Below are positions 1 to 11,154 of a DNA stretch of 64,000 nucleotides, piece by piece (position 1 is the stretch's first letter; every line of letters begins with the position of its first letter). The notes below the pieces were generated by a model that did not search any database, was not told the origin of the DNA, and worked only from the letters and a program-made list of their open reading frames with translations. This stretch comes from Trichobilharzia regenti (Eukaryota; Platyhelminthes; Trematoda; Strigeidida; Schistosomatidae), in the NCBI GenBank assembly GCA_944472135.2, contig OX235263.1, positions 20,637,379 to 20,701,378 of the forward strand. The letters are read 5' to 3'. Position numbers and translations under genes: made by a program.

Positions 1-231
1 AGGAGTTGAAAGCATTTGGGCGATAATAGAGCCAACTAAAAATGATTTCAGACAAGATGACAAAATGGAGGCATACTACTGAAACCCTTTGTTCTAGTAG
101 CAAGCTAAGGGAACAATAATAACAGTAATTACCATAGTAAGTGATTACGTTTCTTTTTTAAAACTAAGTAGTTTAAATTTTGTAACTGTTCTATAAATTT
201 ATCGATAATTACGGTATTTCTTATATTTTAG

Positions 232-888
232 AGATATCGTCATCACCAAAATACTGGGAGTACAACACATCATGTTTCTGACAAAATGAACGCTGAAGTA
301 AAATATGGACGAGTAAATGAATCCAAAGATGCTGAAAATAGCAGATATCATCGTAAGCATTTACAAAGTACTGAAAATTTATCTGCTGGTATAAATCCCA
401 CGGCAAATTTCAATCCATCTTTACATGAACCAGAAGCTTATAATAGTCATAGGACATCTAATTTATCCACATGGATTCCTAATTTAGGTCATCCATACTA
501 TGTACCATCTCGTTGTAAATCAGAACAAATCCTACCTCAGGCTAAATTTCAAATGAAACAAGATAAATCTGATCAATATTTATTGGATAATTCACAGGAT
601 AATCGATTGTACTCACCAAACATTGTGTCACCTATACAGTGTTCGCCTAGAGTTAATAAACATTATGATAACGATGATCATCATCAACAAATGTTTAATC
701 CATGTATGACAAAGCCTGAACTGTTGAATGAAGAACAATATCGAGTTTATCAACCAAATATGAATATGAATTCATATGAGCCATATGAAAATCAAGTAAA
801 TGCTCAATTAGCAAGGTTAAGTATGCTTCATGCACAACAGTTAAATATTCAAGTTCTTTTGGAACAAGAATGGATGAAATTACACAAG
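232..888 (+). CDS. Host gene exon 1 (Asn/Ser-rich protein, unknown function)
   Basis: Internal or first coding exon of the host gene. A TTTTAG acceptor ends at 231 and an AAG/GTTTGT donor begins at 889, giving 657 bp (219 codons), phase 0 at both ends. The frame is open from the acceptor, so the ATG at 286 need not be the start; codons for RYRHHQNTGS precede it. The product is rich in Asn, Ser, His, Gln and Tyr, with a DDHHQQ stretch, and ends in a short likely helix (QLARLSMLHAQQLNIQ, then LLEQEWMKLHK) that could be a coiled coil. AT-rich third positions match the other exons and differ from the retroelement ORFs. I recognise no domain. The next intron is about 38 kb and packed with repeats. 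The exon call is strong; function is unknown. Confidence 0.8.
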
Positions 889-1078
889 GTTTGTTAATTA
901 TTTACCTGTATGCATTTTAATCATTTTCGTAAATTTGGAAACTGATCAACTTTTCAAATGTTTAGTGAATGTATATGAAGCAGTTATAGATTATCCTTTT
1001 ATTATGAATACAACCATATAAAAAGAAAACTTTTGTAGAAACCATCACCATTTCTCCTACAGTAAAGCCTTCTTATGC
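889..1078 (+). other. Start of intron 1
   Basis: Donor GTTTGT at 889, then AT-rich intron sequence with no recognised repeat up to the first SINE-B copy. Confidence 0.7.
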
Positions 1079-1318
1079 CTATCGGTGACTCACTGGTAGA
1101 ATTTTCGCCAAAAATGCACATGGTTCAGGGTTCAATTCCTGTCCGATGCACTCCTAAAACCTGCTTAGCCAATAGTAACCCCGGTAAAGCGGAAAGGTTT
1201 AGAGTGAGGCTAGAAAACCCACTCAGTAAAAAAAACAAACACCGCTGCTAGTGAAACTTCAAACCCAAGGTTGAAGCCATCATGTTCCGTCGGAAATTTG
1301 TAGGAATAAAAATAATAT
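1079..1318 (+). mobile_element. SINE-B (tRNA-headed, RTE-A-type tail)
   Basis: A tRNA-like head (box A-like TGACTCACTGGTAGAA, box B-like GGTTCAATTCC) of about 75 bp is followed by a body including GTGAGGCTAG and CTTCAAACC, then a tail with ATGTTCCGTCGGAA and AATAAAAATAAT. The tail end resembles the 3' end of RTE-A. It forms an inverted pair with the SINE-B copy at 1625-1880 inside intron 1. Confidence 0.7.
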
Positions 1319-1624
1319 ACCCTTCTTATATTCATCCCATAGGAAAAATCATTTCCATGAAGGTTCCAGATAAATCTTACTGCCGAGCACCATCCAGCAC
1401 GACTTCTGGACACAGGCCTTCCCACTGAATGCCCGTAACCCTCCAAAATCATTTCAGAGTACACTGCGACGCTGAGTCATTCAGCAGAAAGGTTTAAACT
1501 TGACCTCTTGAATTCAGTCAGTTCTGACACTGAATAATAGACGGATGATATTGGTTATCTGCTAGTGACTGATCGATGTACACTTCTAGTATGTTTACCT
1601 TGATTTTAATTAATGCTAAAAATC

Positions 1625-1880
1625 TAATAATAATAATTTTTAATTCTTCCTTCACGTTCCCAGTGGAACATAGGGCTTCAAGCCTCTAGCTTGAAGTTTC
1701 TGTAGCAGTATTTTAATTTAATAGGATGCGGTTGCTAGCCTCATGCCCAACTTTTCCTCTATATCAGAATTATTTCTGGCTTAGCGAGGTAAAGGAGTGC
1801 GTCTGTGGCTGGGGATCGAATCCCAGACCATGCGTATGGTCGGCGAGCGTCCTAACCGCTGTGTCACCGACGCACGCTAA
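1625..1880 (-). mobile_element. SINE-B
   Basis: Reverse-strand copy with a well-preserved head. The acceptor-stem-like ends GCGTCGGTGACAC and CACCGACGC can be read with box B-like GGATCGAATCCC as printed. The tail on this strand begins with the complement of CGTTCCCAGTGGAACATAGG. An A/T-rich tail lies at the left end near 1630. Confidence 0.75.
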
Positions 1881-2109
1881 TAATCTAAACAATATATAAT
1901 TTCAAGTTGCGAACCGCCATTTCCGTTTCACTAAATGAGGCAAGAAGTCTGACTGAAAATAGTAGTAGTATTAGCAGATTAACTTTCAAAAGACAAGCGT
2001 AGACTTCATTTTTGTTAAATAAAAGATTTTCACATTTTTAAATTTCAGGTAAAGTAAACATGATTGCGAAATAAAGGTAACAAAAAATGACGTTATTAAC
2101 TTAGTAACT

Positions 2110-2197
2110 GAATCGGTTGCATCAGTGGCTCAGTGGTAGAATCTATGAGAGCTGGACAGGTGGTTTGGATCCGACTCCCGGCGGACACATTCATAGG
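2110..2197 (+). mobile_element. SINE-B, left half (head), interrupted
   Basis: tRNA-like head (TGGCTCAGTGGTAGAAT and GGATCCGACTCCCGG) ending at ACATTCATAGG. The matching body resumes at 3332 after the palindromic insertion, and the 11-bp ACATTCATAGG is present on both sides (2187-2197 and 3321-3331). Confidence 0.65.
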
Positions 2198-3320
2198 CTT
2201 CGTGGAAAATACCCATATGGACATTAGAAAGAAGAGAACACGAAGTTCAGCAAAGATATCTTTTCGGCGATTTCATTCTCAAAAGCTGTACAATCGCATT
2301 TATATAGATTAGTTTACACGAATATAATTGTTATTTGTTTAATTTCACATAGTAACGAGGGAGATAACATTTTTTTCAACCTGATATGAAAGTTTGAAGG
2401 TAGGAATATAGATTACAAGGGGCATAGATAGACAAGATTTCATAAGATTAGAAAATAGTTACAACGTATGCAAAAATTAATATTTGATAACTGGAGAAAT
2501 AATTTTAAGTCAAATAGAAGGTGATAATTGTTTTCAACTTGATATGAATTACAAGAGGCTTAGAGACGCAGGGATAGAACGAATTACAGGTGTGAACAAA
2601 ATGAGCATGGAAACAAATTGAAATCAAAATTTTCAACTTGAAATGTTAGTTAGGAGGTGTGAATACAGATTACAAGAGGCATAGAAACAAAAAATTACAC
2701 AGGATCAGAATATAAGCTCATTTCAAGATCAAATTATTACTTCAAATTTTGTTATAAAACTAGTTATTTTAAGTTTGTTTCCATGCTCCTGATCACATTT
2801 GTAATCCGTTTAGAATAACCATTTTACAGTTATATTCTAATCCTGTGTAATTTTTTGTTTCTATGCCTCTTGTAATCTGTATTCACACCTCCTAACTAAC
2901 ATTTCAAGTTGAAAATTTTGATTTCAATTTGTTTCCATGCTCATTTTGTTCACACCTGTAATTCGTTCTATCCCTGCGTCTCTAAGCCTCTTGTAATTCA
3001 TATCAAGTTGAAAACAATTATCACCTTCTATTTGACTTAAAATTATTTCTCCAGTTATCAAATATTAATTTTTGCATACGTTGTAACTATTTTCTAATCT
3101 TATGAAATCTTGTCTATCTATGCCCCTTGTAATCTATATTCCTACCTTCAAACTTTCATATCAGGTTGAAAAAAATGTTATCTCCCTCGTTACTATGTGA
3201 AATTAAACAAATAACAATTATATTCGAGTAAACTAATCTATATAAATGCGATTGTACAGCTTTTGAGAATGAAATCGCCGAAAAGATATCTTTGCTGAAC
3301 TTCGTGTTCTCTTCTTTCTA
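2198..3320. mobile_element. Giant palindromic (foldback) insertion
   Basis: Arms 2224-2715 and 2830-3321 are inverted repeats of 492 bp with no net indel; I count about two mismatches by eye, and every pair sums to 5545. The spacer is 114 bp. The left end carries 26 extra unpaired bases (2198-2223). The arms contain degenerate internal units (GATTACAAGGGGCATAG, GAATTACAAGAGGCTTAG, GATTACAAGAGGCATAG) about 120-136 bp apart, and the spacer contains another partial unit. The outer ends share motifs (AAAATACCCAT, GCTGTACAAT) with the terminal region of the Penelope-like copy at 22510, so this may be two Penelope-like tails in inverted orientation (inference). An 11-bp target duplication shows insertion into a SINE-B. 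Confidence 0.8.
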
Positions 3321-3331
3321 ACATTCATAGG

Positions 3332-3480
3332 CATCAACTTGTTTATCAGCTAATAATAAGCCCAGAAAAGGATAGAAGGTTGATAGTGAGGCTGGTTATC
3401 CTTACCCGTAAAAAACGCTGATATTTAAACTTCAAAGCCCAAAGTTTGAACACAAGGAATGAAAAATGTAAATAAGTTGA
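3332..3480 (+). mobile_element. SINE-B, right half (body and tail)
   Basis: Continues the copy begun at 2110: AATAATAAGCCCAG, GTGAGGCTGG, then CTTCAAAGCCCAAAG. The tail is poorly preserved. Confidence 0.55.
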
Positions 3481-3494
3481 AATTCTTCGTTTAC

Positions 3495-3755
3495 GCTGCT
3501 TCGTCGACGGTTCTGTGGTAGAATGCTCACCAACCGCTCAGGTGACAGGGGTTCCGATCCCTGGTAGATGCACTCCTGAACATCACCTATCCGGTAGTGG
3601 GGTCGGTAAACAGCAAAGTATGGGCGTGAGGCTAGCAACTTCACCCTGTAACAATAAAAAAGACGTCACTGCCATCAAAACTTTAACGCTCTATCTCGAA
3701 GCCGTATGCTCCACTATGAACATAAAGGAACAGAATAATAATAAATAATAATAAT
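3495..3755 (+). mobile_element. SINE-B
   Basis: Head with TCTGTGGTAGAATGCTC and box B-like GGTTCCGATCCC, body with GTGAGGCTAGCAAC, tail with ATGCTCCACTATGAAC and a run of AAT repeats at 3735-3755. Confidence 0.65.
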
Positions 3756-4391
3756 ACTGCTTTGTACACTCGTACTAATCAGTGAAGTATGATGATTAAT
3801 TCATTTTTAGCCTTCCTGTTTTCTCCAGGAGCAATTTTTGGTATTCGCTAAAATTTATTGACACATAACTAGTATGGAGGTGTATTGTTTTGAAATGTTT
3901 TACTCCGTTATCTCTGACGATAAGTTTCTATTTCGACCATATGATCACCCGATTTAGCCAGAAATATATTTCCTTACAATGCCTTCTACATCTTACATCA
4001 TAAGCCAGAAGTTAACCAATGCCTGTCAAAGGCATGTTAGCATAATGTAGCAAGGTGAAGGTTTTCTGCTATTGAAATTTCAACTGTAAAATGTCTGAAT
4101 AGAAAGTAATTTTTGAAGCAAAATTGTATAATATGCTGTCAAGAGTGTAGAGAACTATGTATTTCTTAGATGGCATGTTGGCTTGATATGACTGTTGCAC
4201 CCACTTTACGTGTCGGTTGTAAGCGTCCTCATGTATTTCAGCCGAACTGTTTTGAAATGTTGTTACTATAAGATAATTAGAGTGTGATATATTTATTAAA
4301 AACATGTTCAGTTTTTTTAAGGAAAGTTGTTCTTCTTCTATGAAGACGAAGAATTTACGCGTTTACTCATTTGGGGGAACTGATCACTTTC
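3756..4391. other. Intron sequence, nothing recognised
   Basis: AT-rich, with scattered short open frames on both strands but no domain, splice-flanked coding run or repeat family that I can support. Confidence 0.5.
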
Positions 4392-4403
4392 AATCTAAAT
4401 TTA

Positions 4404-5735
4404 TTATTATTATTCTTATTGTATCCTTTAATTCATAGAGGAACATAGGGCTTCACCTGCGAATCTCCATTCCGTTCGGTTCTCTGCCAACGTTTCACCC
4501 CACTCCAAGTCTGCCTACATGCTTTCATCACCTCTTCACATGACCTCCTCCAAGTCACACACACACACACACACTGACGACCAACTCACCGCTTCCCATT
4601 CAGTCGGGTTCCACTCGAGTGATGGCTTGTCTAGTGATGTCACTTGATGGTTTGCTATCTCAGCGTATGGCTAGCCAATCCATCTCCATTTCTACCTGCA
4701 CATTTGTTTCACAATCGGTTCCTGCTGGGTTGGTTCACTAATTGCCAGAGATCCCACTCTGTTGGTGATCTTTTCTGGCCGGCCATCTGATCTTGAGTAG
4801 TATTGAGCGAAGACAGCTAACTGTTAATGAAGGTGTGAAGTTTGTTTGAGATGCTCTTTATGACGCGCTGGCCAAGTCTCTGATCCGTATAGTAAGTAGC
4901 ACTGACTCACTTCACATTGGAGTTGAAAATCGGGATCTTATTTCCATTTTCATGCTGAGTGGGGCTGTTGACCTCCTGCACACAGACTTGAGAGTAATGG
5001 AAGCTTGTCTCGCTTTTCCGATTCTGGCTTTGATGTCCTCGTCAGTTCTGTGCGCCTGTAGTTGAAACGAGGCTTCCCAAGTCGGTAGGTGGATGGGTAA
5101 ATGAGGTTGTTTCTTTCGTGTTCCTCCCATTTATGCTGGCTGATTGTTGTCAGTTGTTGTTGTTTCTGTTGGTGTTGGCCAGGAATCGTCATCACCTCTG
5201 TTTTCTCTATTTTCACCTAAAGTGAAGTCCTGTGTTTGATGCTTCTTCTGGCAGCTTGTTGCTTTTCACTTGCATATCTTCCAGTTTGTGGGAAATCAGA
5301 CATATATCATCGGCGATGTCCAGATCCTCCAAGTTTTTTTTTGTGTGAGTCCATTTTATGCCTGTTTCCTTGCTGGGTAGCCCGTTCTGTCGCATTATCC
5401 AATCTACTGCAATCAGGAAGATCAATGACGATAGTAGACAGCCTTGCCTCACTCACGTCCTCACTTCGAAGGCTTCCGTAAGTTTCACGTTGTGGATTAC
5501 TTGCAATACAGCATTGTCGTATAACTGTTGGAAGAGATGTATAATTTTCGATGACACCCCGTAGTAGCGAATTAGTTGCCAAATCGCCTCTCGATCGACA
5601 CTGTCTGCTGAAGGCCTTTTCAAAGTCGATGAATTTGAGTGAGATAGAGAGGTGACTATCATTCCAAGCTTTGTTCAATGATGATCCGTAGTGTGGCGAT
5701 TTGATCAATACATGACTTGTTTCTCCTGAATCCTG
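4404..5735 (-). pseudogene. RTE-A non-LTR retrotransposon, 5'-truncated
   Basis: Minus-strand relic of the C-terminal half of an RTE-clade reverse transcriptase plus 3' UTR. Recognisable pieces are the thumb/palm motif RQGCLLSSLIFLIAVDWIMR (minus strand, from 5452) followed by DDICLISHKLEDMQ. Downstream are KTEVMTIPGQHQQKQQ, ARIGKARQASITLKSV and MKMEIRSRFSTPM, spread over shifted frames, so the gene is dead. A near-perfect 12-bp target duplication (AATCTAAATTTA at 4392, AATCTAACTTTA at 5736) brackets it. A nearly identical shorter copy is at 11155-12096. Confidence 0.75.
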
Positions 5736-5747
5736 AATCTAACTTTA

Positions 5748-6274
5748 CTTGTCATTTAGAGTTATTTGTGATAATATAATCAGACAGCATTTCAGTAGTA
5801 TAAGAGCGATCAGAGTTTCAATGGGACTCGTTTTATTCTCCTCAAATTTCAAACAACAATGAAAAAAAAAATAAAAATATTTTATTCATCACAAACTTTC
5901 ATGAAAATCAAATCCTATCTCACATGATATACAAATATAATATTTGAAATTTTGATTTCACAAAAACTAAAGGTATTTCTTTGACGGTATATCTCTGATC
6001 TTTTAAACAAATATGGATATATAGAAGTGTACGAACGCACGCACACACACACACACATACGCACACACACTAGAAAGAATATTTATTCTTTATTTTGTGG
6101 CATCAACTAGTGACTGGCTCAGCTTTTATTATTTGCAAAACTGATTCTAGATAGTGTGCAAAAGCTAAGAAATTCTGAATAAAAGGGTAAAAATAAATTC
6201 TGTTTTGAATCACAAGATGATATAAAGACGACCACTACTTTTGTTTTCCTCATTATTTCGTTATTCCAACCTGA
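5748..6274. other. Intron sequence with (CA) microsatellite
   Basis: AT-rich filler. A CA/GC dinucleotide-rich tract runs from about 6035 to 6070. Nothing coding is supported. Confidence 0.5.
6035..6070. repeat. CA-rich microsatellite
   Basis: Alternating CA/CG tract with interruptions (ACGCACGC, then CACACACACA, then TACGCACACACAC). Confidence 0.8.
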
Positions 6275-6645
6275 TATGACTTTTAGTTTTTCAAATACCC
6301 CATGTGTTAATTATTTGATACACAATGTCAGCGCTGAAACAGATAAAGTTCATTGTCAAGGAAATGAAAGACTTGTAACTAAGCCACTTTTGTTAAACAA
6401 GCTTGTTGCGACACAAGTAGGATACTGGACTATGAAAATGGTTGTATTCTTACTTTTGTGATAGGAAAAAGTACACTATACATAATGGGAAGTAGTCCTC
6501 CAGTGCTTTACTTACTCTGGTTGGTGTTCCTTAACGTGCTGTTTTGTTTCTTCCTTAACTGTTTTCCTTCTTCTTACGTGACTTGATTTAATTCTAATGA
6601 TCTGATTGATTCCACGCCGTTTACTTCTCAGTAAAATTGTTCCAA
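6275..6645 (+). pseudogene. CR1-like element, left part
   Basis: Matches the fuller CR1-like copy at 36225-38760 through LLNKLVATQ and the region just after GVPQGAVL, heavily mutated. It stops near 6645 where a Penelope-like element is inserted. The same CR1-like sequence resumes near 8055 at TTAGTCAGTGGTCC with no obvious loss. Confidence 0.65.
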
Positions 6646-6649
6646 AATG

Positions 6650-8050
6650 GGAAAAAAAATTCATTGAGTGAGAAGAAAAGTAGTTGAGTGTTTACTTAAC
6701 AGGTGTGAAAATGTACAAAAGGAACATGTGAGACTGATAATAGTGAATTAATTATTAAAGCGAAAGCAATTGTTAAAAAAAATAATAAAATTTCACGTGG
6801 AAAGACAAATGGAGAGGTTAGGACTAAGGGAGAATTAGAGACTGGATAAACCTTTTCTGCATACAGAATTCGGAGTTGTATTGACGAATCGCCAACTCCT
6901 TCACCACACACAAATGCCGAAATCTGAAACTCATTGTACTAATTGGCCTCACCTTGTTGATAAACTCGAAAGACAACTCTGGTGGAGCTAAGTGACTTGA
7001 GTTCGAGAATTGAGCTAGTAACTGTCTTGCATTTTCCTTCTGCTAACCATGCCGGATAATGTTCAGAGATGAGTTTGGGGAGTGTGTGCTCTGTGCGGCC
7101 AATATAACTAGCTCTCCAGGAGCAGGTGAATTTATAAACACACAGTGAAGTGGCCCTAAGCTTCAGTTTATCCTTCACACATCGATCGATCATTTGTTAG
7201 CTGTAGAAATCGATCCGTCGCCCAGCCATAGACAAGGCTTTTCTCAGTGATCTGGATAAGTGGTTCTTAAGGATCTCAGCCTCGGTGTTACCTTTAAATT
7301 CAATGTTCATAAATAGCAGTTTATTCGGCACCATCTGGGTTCTTTCAGACTTTTGCTTTACCTTCATGTTTTTCTCGATAAATCTTGGAGGATATCCATT
7401 TTCCATGAGTACTCATCTGAGTATCTCCAGTTCCCCATCGATTGTATTACTGGTAAATATCATTCTAATTTTTTTGGGATAACGAGTGGACAAGCCTTCT
7501 CTTTCTTCTCAAAAGGATCCAACTATTAAAATTCGTGTATTGACCATTTCATGTTGGTTTCCTGTAGATTGATCTTTGAAGAGAACCATGAGGTAGCCTT
7601 TTAAGAAAAACATCCAAAAAATGGAATTCCGAGTTCATCTCCGATTCTAACGTGAATTGGATGGCATGATGGCGATCGTTGAACTCCTTAGTTATCATTT
7701 CGATGTTAGTACTCTCGTCTCAAATGATAAAAGTAGCATCCATTTATCTTTGTTAATCATGAAAACCATCGATAGTCGGTAGTAACATTCTATTCACTAG
7801 ACTTACCAAGAAGCAGTGTACAAATAAAGTAACTAATGGCGACCCCACTGCAAATGCATCTCTTTGTCTATAGAACATGTTGTTGAACTTCAACTGAACA
7901 TTAAAAGTGCATCTTAGTAATAGTTGCTTTAAGTAGTGGAAATGAACGCCAACATCTACATTATTGTCCTCGGTGAATTTTCATAAAAAGCAAATCGTTT
8001 CAGTGAGGGGAACATTAGTGAAGAGAGATGTAACATCCTCGGTTGTCATT
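6650..8050 (-). pseudogene. Penelope-like element (lineage 1), 5'-truncated
   Basis: Minus-strand relic. Order on its sense strand: decayed reverse transcriptase end (about 8050-7410), the linker NGYPPRFIEKNM (7406 downward) with LFMNIEFKGNTEAEILK, then a GIY-YIG type endonuclease CVYKFTCSWRASYIGRTEHT (7193-6939) with RISEH-like LISEHYPAW, then a 3' UTR to about 6650. RT and EN are in different frames, with stops between. It closely resembles the copy at 22510-23865. It sits inside a CR1-like element. Confidence 0.8.
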
Positions 8051-8054
8051 TATA

Positions 8055-8725
8055 TGAAATTTTTATTATAAATTAGTCAGTGGTCCTATTCAAATGGTCT
8101 TAAGCTTAATCCCTCCAAATTTCAGGCGGTCAATTCCACTTTCATACGCAAGCGCGACTTACGTGAACTGGTTAGTTCACACCGTTCCACTATTGTAGAT
8201 GGCACTGAAAGTGAAACTAAATTGTATGTTACATATCTTGAATTATGTATTTCCTCTGATCTTTCCTGGACTTCCCACATCATGTTAGTTGCCAGAAAGA
8301 TTCTTTTTTTCAACGTTTTACGTAAGGAAGCTGAGATAATCTAGTATCACTCAGTCTCTACCATTACATTCTGTTAATTCTTGCTTCCCCTCAATCTTTC
8401 CTGGGTTAATTCAGAAAGACTTTACTGCACTATTAGAAGCATTAAAAGCAGTGAAGCATTGCCAAACCAACTGGTTACTATTGTTGCAAATAGTCACATG
8501 GATTCATGCAAGAAATTAGCGAACATTATCTTGTCAGACCATGAACATCCTCTCTGTACACAATTCTCTCCTTGCGTTTAATCATGTAGAACTTCAAGCA
8601 ACTATAGAAGACAGTATGCTCTGAACGACTAAGTGTAAATACTCTACAAAACCTCATTTGGCACACATTTCATTTGGTGAGGGAAGTGTAAGACAGGACA
8701 CTAGTAATTTACTGAGAAACATTAA
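8055..8725 (+). pseudogene. CR1-like element, right part
   Basis: Resumes the CR1-like sequence after the Penelope-like insertion: GTCAGTGGTCC, CTTAAGCTTAATCC, then the end of the RT ORF and the post-RT region (TAGCGAACATTATCTTGTCA, CTACAAAACCTCA). Several stops, no intact frame. Confidence 0.65.
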
Positions 8726-8811
8726 GTAATCGGTCCCTTTTGCTCTTTTTTTTTCATCATTATATTATTGTTAATATTCTCATTTAGTGAAGTATTGGTT
8801 TTCAGGGATTT

Positions 8812-9000
8812 GATATGATTGGCTACAGGATTTCATCATGAGCTGATATCGGTTAGAAAACCATTGGAAAACCAACTAGGAGTCCTGGTTAGCTGGTTTG
8901 CCCTTGTTTGTAACTCTACAGTAGTACTCACCCACTGGAATTCGAACCCATCACCTTTCGGTTACAAGGCAAGTTCGTAGACCACTCACTTACTGGGATC
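8812..9000 (-). mobile_element. SM-alpha-like SINE, inverted unit
   Basis: Reverse orientation. The outer end reads TTCATCATGAGCTGATATC. The complement of the tRNA-like box B (TTCGAACCC) and of the second conserved block (TTTCGGTTACAAGGC) follow. Together with 9010-9220 it forms a head-to-head pair. Confidence 0.65.
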
Positions 9001-9009
9001 CAATCCAAT

Positions 9010-9220
9010 GGTTCATGCATCCAAACTTCTGCCAGCTAGCAAAATATTGTCCGACCACAAGCCGATTTCGTAGGTGAGTATCTGTTCTCACACCGGAAGG
9101 TCGTGTGTTCGAACCTTGGCGGGTGCGTACTGTGAAGAGTTATAAACTAGGACGAAACAGCTATCCAGCACTTTCAATGGTTCTCTAACAGATGTCAGTT
9201 CACGATGAATTCCTGTAAGC
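9010..9220 (+). mobile_element. SM-alpha-like SINE with hammerhead relic
   Basis: Sense orientation: box B-like TGTTCGAACCTTGG, then the hammerhead relic GTGAAGAGTTATAAACTAGG and ACGAAACAGC (9128-9160), then GTTCTCTAACAGATGTCAG and an end at about 9220. In the ribozyme core the C of CUGANGA is G here, so cleavage activity is unlikely (family knowledge: Schistosoma SM-alpha SINEs carry hammerhead ribozymes). Confidence 0.65.
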
Positions 9221-9236
9221 ATTCTTTTTTTTTGAC

Positions 9237-9412
9237 TTACAGCTTGATTCCACACTGTATTTTTGGTACAAGCATGGAATTTTCAGCATGGATATCGGTA
9301 GCCCAAATTTTGCAGGCCGACCGTTGATATCAGGTGTGCGTCGGCGGGGGTTCGAATCTCGGACCATGTGCATGGTCGGTGAGAGTCCTAACCACTGTGC
9401 CACCGACGCAGA
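9237..9412 (-). mobile_element. SINE-A (tRNA head, CR1-type tail)
   Basis: Head on the minus strand: GCGTCGGTGGCACAGTGG to CCGACGCAC, with box B-like GGTTCGAATCTC visible as its complement. It is followed by the tail complement: GATATCGGTAGCCC, GGAATTTTCAGC, TGATTCCACACTG. The tail matches the 3' end of the CR1-like element ending at 38760. Confidence 0.8.
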
Positions 9413-9429
9413 TTTGAATTTTTATATTA

Positions 9430-11150
9430 ATATTTAACAATATTAACAATGTGAATGCCATGTTTAATTATTACTCCTGTATTATGTAGAGAGAGGAAAT
9501 TAGATTCGAAATTGTATTACATTTTGAAAATTACATATTTGTATCAAAATTACTGTTTGTATTGAAGCCAGTATTATTAATGTTATTTGTTTTTCTGTTG
9601 TTTTTTCTCAAATTTTTCATTCACTAATAGCCTTCCGTTGGCACATGTACCTCCTTGACACGCTTACCTCAGTAGAGTTAAATATTATACCAGAATGTAG
9701 GCAGATAAAGCGATTCATCAAAATTTTACTCACAGACACTTATAAGACATTCGTAATAAAAATCACGTCCCGAGAGCTCAGGTGGTTTAAAGTTACTTAC
9801 CTCTCTAAGAATTGAGCTGAACCCAGGTAGACATGATGATAACGTCAGGTACAAACAAGAGAAATAACGTATTAGTTTGTTCATTATATTTATCACAGAG
9901 TGAAACAGTGATGACAAATTTCGAACACATTTTATTATTCTTCATAATCATATCAATTGTAATAACTACACAACTTTGAAACTTTCATTTTTTTTATAGT
10001 TTTCTTTATTCCATCCTGTCCGTCGTAAGGGTGTCCGTGTGGACAGGTGCTGAATCATTCCTATTACACGTATTCCCATTTGATTCGATAGATAAAACCC
10101 CAGTCATACAGTATATAATACTATTTCACTGTGTGATATATAATCAACAAATTAATATGCAATTGCATACTACCACAGTACTGCTCAAGTTTTACACATA
10201 TATTAAATGAAATAACAACGGTTTAGATTCTATCTCACTAGCAAGCCCTACCAACTGATATGAGTGATGCTCAACTACTCATATCAACCAGTCAGTAGTA
10301 TATAGTATCATGAATTAATGCTTGTTTCCTTGACTGCCATTTATACCATCAAGCAAAAGATATATTGTGTGTGTGTGTGATATAAACACTTTCGGTTTCT
10401 AAAACAAAACTGTGACCAAAACTACCACTTAGAACTGCGTAAACTGCAAGTTGTGAATCCAAATTATCGGGTGGTGTGTTGAGGTATCACTCACCTAAAA
10501 ATTCATGAGTACTTAAATTTATCAAACCTACCAAATGTAACAAATAAATCAAAGGAGTACAATCATCGAAGCTACCTTTCGAGAAGACATACTAATGGTG
10601 AACCGGGTAACGAAGTGGAGACATGTTGTTCATTTCATAACGTTTCATTAGACTGTCTGTCATTGAAATCGTATCTGATAAACTGTTCAAGAACTGTCTT
10701 AAAGTCATAGCTGTGAAATTCCTTACAAAAATTTGGTAGTATGGCGGGAAGCCACTCGACTGGATTAGATGTATATGTCACTTTGTGGCCATCAGCTTAG
10801 CCTTTTAAGTCCCGATCATAACTACCTGTATTCCTTTTGTTCATCATTTTGCAATGAATGTAATAGACAGTAGTACTATTTTTATTAATAATGTTTTTAT
10901 AGAAGGCAGGAAGACACAGAAACTGTGTATAACAAGTACGTGTGTGATCAGAATGTCCAAAATGTGTTGCGCCAATACATTACACGTTTCAGATAAACTA
11001 CGTCTTCTTATTGTGTTGTCGAAATTCATAAAGGGAACTAATTGTTTTAAATCTAGACTGAACTCTTTTTCTAAAATACTTCAGAGTCTCAAGTTTAGTT
11101 ATGGGCATATGAGGGTGTTTTCTAATGTAGGATGCTGGATCACAAGCCAT
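9430..11150. other. Intron sequence, mostly unexplained
   Basis: AT-rich, with a short TG run near 10365. An open run 10854-11183 on the plus strand extends into an ATT microsatellite and shows no domain. I support no gene or named repeat here. Confidence 0.5.
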
Positions 11151-11154
11151 TATT

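Noticed and set aside
286..288. ATG at 286 as the certain translation start
   Set aside because: The frame is open from the acceptor at 231, so this Met may be internal; no initiation context decides it.
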